From NCBI GenBank assembly GCA_948567375.1, contig OX419761.1:7318501-7382500 (forward strand): a stretch of 64,000 nucleotides of DNA. The letters are read 5' to 3'. Every line of letters starts with the position of its first letter. The stretch's first letter is position 1. The notes beneath the pieces are model-generated. The model was not told the DNA's origin and did no database searches. It saw nothing but the letters and a program-made list of their open reading frames with translations. Shown here piece by piece: positions 60,301 through 64,000 of this stretch. Source of the stretch: Lunularia cruciata (taxonomy: Eukaryota; Streptophyta; Marchantiopsida; Lunulariales; Lunulariaceae). A program made the position numbers and the translations under genes.

Positions 60301-60765
60301 AGATCTGCAGGTTTGTAGAGTCATTAAGAAGAGGTACATTAGGAAGATAACTGTCAATTGCTTCACTATTTAAGAGTGGCATTCAGTGCTCATAATTCTG
60401 AGAATAGATAAAGCAAAGTGCTGTGAAGCAGTGCTTGTTGCTTAAGCTTGATTCTGAGTATCAACTTTGTATTTGTGTTTGTGAGTGTGTAGAGAAATTC
60501 AAAGTGTAAGTCAGTGTGCTTGTTGGATGTTGGATTCCATAGCCTTGATCTTCATTCTGTGTGTTTGATCTTGAGTGAAGTGCAATCAGAGCAATGCCTT
60601 GACAGATCTGGGAGGAATTGTAGTGTTGGTAGTATTTTGCATTTGTGAGTGTAGTGTAGTGTTGATGTGAAGCAATTTTGATTGAGGAAGTTGTGCCTTC
60701 AGTGGAGGGGTGGAACACAATTCTGAGGCAAAGTCATTTTGCAATGAAGTGCCATTTTTGTCACA
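57309..60765 (+). mobile_element. Family-1 solo LTR, copy 7, nested in copy 6
   Basis: Starts TGTGGTACCCACA and ends TTGTCACA. Target duplications ATCAC (57304-57308) and GTCAC (60766-60770) differ at one base; GTCAC restores the host ORF (SIPIR.LRLRRRVS). It has lost about 260 bp just before its end: 'gccatttt' is joined directly to 'tgtcaca'. It lies in the opposite orientation to its host copy. Confidence 0.93.
57721..60251 (+). pseudogene. LTR-borne ORF, copy 7
   Basis: ATG at 57721 (MSSNFPLLSRS) lies about 30 bp after CTCTATAAAAATTG. Blocks: EGGKQNSKFAVRNHAI, RGNPASWT followed by a small deletion, KNGFKVKSYKDP, YVMKHQAVFFHKMF, YIVPFAAHFYLGLSLLN (58060-58440), acidic hinge (58700-58900), coiled coil (58990-59690), and the C-terminal part in another frame from about 59700 to 60251. 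Stops and at least one frameshift. Confidence 0.8.
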
Positions 60766-61542
60766 GTCACCTTATTGGAATGGATTCTTCACTCCCTGAA
60801 CTTCCACTCTCCATTTCTCTTCTTCTACTCAGCCTTCCTTATGGAGTGAACACCTCTCTGAATGATCAAGCTCTTCTCCTCCTTCTTTGGAACTTCATCT
60901 TCTTGTCTTGTGTTATCGTCTTCTGCCATCTCCCACTTTCTCTCTTTTTTCCTCTGGTACCGGCTGCATGTCCACTCCATCTTCACTTTTGCTACTTGCT
61001 TCACCACTCTATAATGTGAGTTTAGGTTCTCCTTTCTCTCCGAGTCTTTTGACTTGTACTTGACTTCCCCTTCTGATTCTTCTCTTGACAGCACAATTAC
61101 CACTAGGTCCTTCCTCGGGTTTACTTTCTTGGTCTTCAACATCTCTTCTTAAGTTGGGATGGAAGTGCGACACCATTTTGTATCTTTCTGTCACATTCAG
61201 AAAATTTAATCCCAAATAGAAGTGGGCTGCAAATGGCACAATGTATGGTGGAAGCAATTTGTCCTGCAAATTCCACACCATTTGTCTTGTGCATTGATGG
61301 AAGCAGTTTGCCCAATTTATTGGTTCTCCTGCAAACATCTTATAGAAAAACACCGCTTGATGTTTCATCACATAAGTGGTTTGCTCCAGCTTGAAGATAG
61401 CCATCATTGCTCCTATGATGCCTCTCCTCACAGGGTCCTTGTAACTCTTGACTTTATAACCATTCATCGTGCGTTTTGAATAAAAGGCGTCTCACACTTC
61501 TTGGGTTTCTTCAACCACTTCTCCTTTCCCCAAGAACGTGGC
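60766..61542 (-). mobile_element. Family-1 LTR, copy 6, proximal part
   Basis: Continuation of copy 6 to the right of copy 7. It is cut again at 61543 by the start of copy 8 within the ATFLGKGE motif, so its own 5' end is not here. Confidence 0.8.
60825..61540 (-). pseudogene. LTR-borne ORF, copy 6, middle of the N-terminal half
   Basis: Minus strand: ATFLGKGEVVEETQEV, NGYKVKSYKDPVRRGIIGAMMAI, YVMKHQAVFFYKMF, PYIVPFAAHFYLGLNFLN, then a deletion within the hinge and an acidic stretch (60900-61140). The first part of the globular half is missing because of copy 8. Confidence 0.75.
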
Positions 61543-64000
61543 TATGGTACCCACAATTTTTTGTTTTGGATAATTTCAGAACAATTGGAAGAAGAAGTAT
61601 GTGGATAGAGCCTAAAGAGGGCTAACCAGGGAAGAAATAAGAAGAAGCAATAGTAAGACTCGAAGACCTGAAGACCCAAAGACACAAAGATAAAGATGAA
61701 GAAGGAGAGACTTTGTATTGTGCGGCGTGAGCGGATCCAAAGAACCTATAACAAACTTCTTTGGAGTTGGCCCAATCAAGAAAGTACGCGGGAAGAAAGT
61801 AATGACCTCAGGATCAAGAACTTCTTGATAGTGATAGGAAAAAATTTCACCAAATCGGAGCCATGAGAGGAGGAGCAACTGAAGAATGACCAATTGCGGA
61901 AAGATTATAAAATTACAAGTTCTGCAAGTAAGTAGAGCAATGTCCAGTCACTACCCGGTTCCTATTCAAAGTCAACCCAAAGTAATGCAAATTGCAAATC
62001 AGCAGGAAGAGGAGTGGGTTAGGATCCTAGGAATGATCTTCCACAAGAAGAAGGTGAGGAAGCACAAGATGACCCCAAAAGTGAGTAAGCAAAGTGCAGT
62101 CAAGGGGCTTGCAATTTGTAGATTAGAAGTGATAGCACGGATCAAAGTCTTGACAAGACTTTGTATCATGTTCTTGGCCTGGAACTGGAACTTTAGTTTT
62201 CTAGGTTTCATGGTAGAAATTGTAGCAAGTAATTGCAAGGATGGACCAAAGCACAAGGAGAAGAGGAGGAATCCTGCTCGATGGACGGAGGCAGATTGGA
62301 GAGTAGTGTTGGGAAGAGAGGCAGGAGAGGTAGGAGGGACCACCTTCTATCAAAAGTGTGAGGCTTCAAAAGAGATTGCCAAAGTGAGGAAGTCGTTCAA
62401 TCAACCTTGCACTAAGGATGGGTACAAGGTGGATAGTTATAGAGACTCCAAGTGGAGAGGGATAGTAAGCGCAATGAGTGCAATGTTCAAGCTAGAGCAA
62501 ACCACCTATGTTACTATGCAATAGGCGGTGTTCTTTCACCAAATGTTTGCGGGGAAGGTAGTAGATTGGGAAAAATGTCTACATCAGAGAGAGGTGCAGA
62601 TGATTTTGGGATGGAGAATAGATATGCCACCGTATTATTTTGTGCCCTTTTTAGTACATCTTTATTTTGGGTTGAACTTGCTGACTTTGGAAGAACAAAA
62701 TTGAAAGCACTCGCACTTTCATTTGGATTTGCGGAAGGAGGCAGATGTAGATGAGCAATATTATATGGAGAGAGTGCGAGATGGGGATGAGTACTACAAG
62801 AAGAGTGGGAAGGAGAAAATTGTAGCAATTGACCTTCCAAGATCTAGAAAGAGAGCCAAGCTTGAGAGTCGTGTTGTGACGGTGCAGCCCCAGAAAGTTC
62901 CAAAGCTGAACCCAATGGCAGTGGTAGTGAAGATGAAGGAAGCCACGCCAGAAGCATAGGACAAGTCGGAAGGAGAAATTGGATGGAAGGAAGGAATGTA
63001 CGGAGAAGAAGAGGAGTTCATGCTAATGAGTGAAGAATTGAGCAGTGGAAGCAAAGGCAAAGCAGAAGTACAACAAACGTGACAACTGATGATCAAGGCA
63101 GGAAAGCCGAGTCCTGAGGTTTCTATGGTTGAACGAGGAAGTGAGAAGAAGAAGGTAAAGCAAGTCGTGGCAGAACCCTAGCCTGCCAAGTGTAAGAATG
63201 AAATGCCTAGAGCTGAATTGGGGCCCAGTAAAGTTACTCTTGAAGGTGAAGAAAGTACAGAGGAAGAAACTTTGAAGGTACAAAGATCACAACTTTGGGG
63301 CAAGGTGCAAGAAGTAGAGTGGTCAGAACCCCAAGGCTGAGCCAAGGGCGTAAGGTACAAAGGAGTGGACTATTTGTCTAAAGTAGTTTGTTTGCTGTTG
63401 ACATTGCTATAGGAGAAGAAGATGGAGATGGTGAGTGCCAATCTCAAGGTGCCGGATGAATTGGCAGTAGTAAAGACTTGGAGTGCGGAAACCTCGTTGT
63501 TGCAAAGTAAATTGATGAGGATGGAGATGGAATTCGAAGAACTTTGGGTTGAGGAGGTTCTTTAGAGTAAGCACTTTGAGGTGATGAGGGAGGAGTTAGT
63601 CAAGAGTTGCAATGAGGCAAAGGAGATGAATGTGTTGGTTGTAGTGTTGAAAGGGGAAATTTTAGATGCGCATGAAGAGTTAATTCACTCCAAAGCAAGT
63701 ATTGCGGTGATGGAGCAAGAGTTAGAGAGTCTCAAGAAGAAACTAGCGGAGAAACATCAAGCTTGGCAACAAGAGTTAGCGGAGCACAGTAGAGAAGAAG
63801 ATTGTTTGCGGGAGTTGATGCGGGAGGCAGAGGAGCAAATCCTTATGAATTGAAGGGAGAAGGAGGCATTGAAGGCCAAATTTGAAGATGAGCTCAAGAT
63901 GTATTGCATTGAATTGGAGGAAGAAAGGAAGAAGGAGAAGCTTATGGTCGTAGGAGAAGCTGATGAGGTAGAAGGAGTTGTCAATGAAATCAAGGCAATG
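61543..64000 (+). mobile_element. Family-1 LTR, copy 8 (subfamily B), runs off the window
   Basis: Starts TATGGTACCCACA, a one-base change from the family start, and follows the flank GTGGC (61538-61542). Only the first 2458 bp are in the window, so its end and type (solo or full) are unknown. Together with copies 6 and 7 it forms a nest of three. Confidence 0.8.
61940..64000 (+). pseudogene. LTR-borne ORF, copy 8 (subfamily B, incomplete)
   Basis: Starts MSSHYPVPIQSQPKVM at 61940, about 30 bp after a TATA-like 'attataaaatta'. Blocks: CRLEVIARIKVLTRLCIMFLAWNWNFSF, RRNPARWTEADWRVVLGREAG, DGYKVDSYRDSKWRGIVSAM, AVFFHQMFAGKVVDW, PPYYFVPFLVHLYFGLNLLTL. A TAG at 62521 follows YVTMQ. Frame changes and stops occur from about 62700. 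The hinge and coiled coil run to the window edge (QELESLKKKLAEKHQAWQQELAEH near 63715-63785). Confidence 0.8.

Overview
This window looks like plant nuclear DNA from a large, repeat-filled genome. It holds Ty3/gypsy pol genes of three kinds, primer and polypurine sites of plant type, a Harbinger-like transposase relic, and decay dominated by C-to-T changes as expected in methylated DNA. No intact host gene, rRNA, tRNA or CRISPR array was found. The species cannot be named; a gymnosperm, fern or other large-genome land plant would fit (inference).

The dominant component is one LTR-retrotransposon family, called family 1 here. Its LTR is about 3.7-3.8 kb, runs from TGTGG(T)(G/A)CCCACA to TTGTCACA, and contains a long open reading frame of about 850 codons in its U3 part. 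One nearly full element lies at 32891-43359 (minus strand): a 3' LTR with the ORF, a PPT, gag-pol in a single reading frame broken only by stop codons, a tRNA-Asp-type PBS, and a truncated 5' LTR. Seven more LTR copies lie at 6067-10023 (+), 11348-15126 (+), 15924-19638 (-), 26761-30558 (+), 49075-52836 (+), 55340-61542 (-, split) and 57309-60765 (+, nested in the previous one). An eighth starts at 61543 and leaves the window. Four have perfect 5-bp target duplications and are solo LTRs.

Layout. 1-5.5 kb: fragments of a second family (family 2), a third repeat (family 3) and a possible gypsy LTR. 5.6-19.7 kb: a decayed chromovirus pol on the minus strand, cut by three family-1 LTRs. 19.7-23.3 kb: 3' part of a different Ty3 element whose integrase ends in a PHD finger, closed by a long inverted repeat. 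23.3-26.8 kb: unassigned, with a 25-residue repeat array. 26.8-30.6 kb: a solo LTR. 30.6-32.9 kb: repeat fragments. 32.9-43.4 kb: the full element. 43.4-49.1 and 52.8-53.2 kb: family 2, whose ORF is a distant homologue of the family-1 LTR ORF. 53.2-55.3 kb: pyrimidine-rich DNA and a Harbinger relic. 55.3-64 kb: three family-1 LTRs nested in one another.

The most notable system is the LTR-borne gene. It has a TATA-like box just before its start codon, a conserved globular N-terminal half, an acidic hinge and a long coiled-coil C-terminal half. It is carried wherever an LTR goes, including solo LTRs that have lost gag-pol. Every copy seen here is interrupted, but the reading frame of the better copies is kept end to end.
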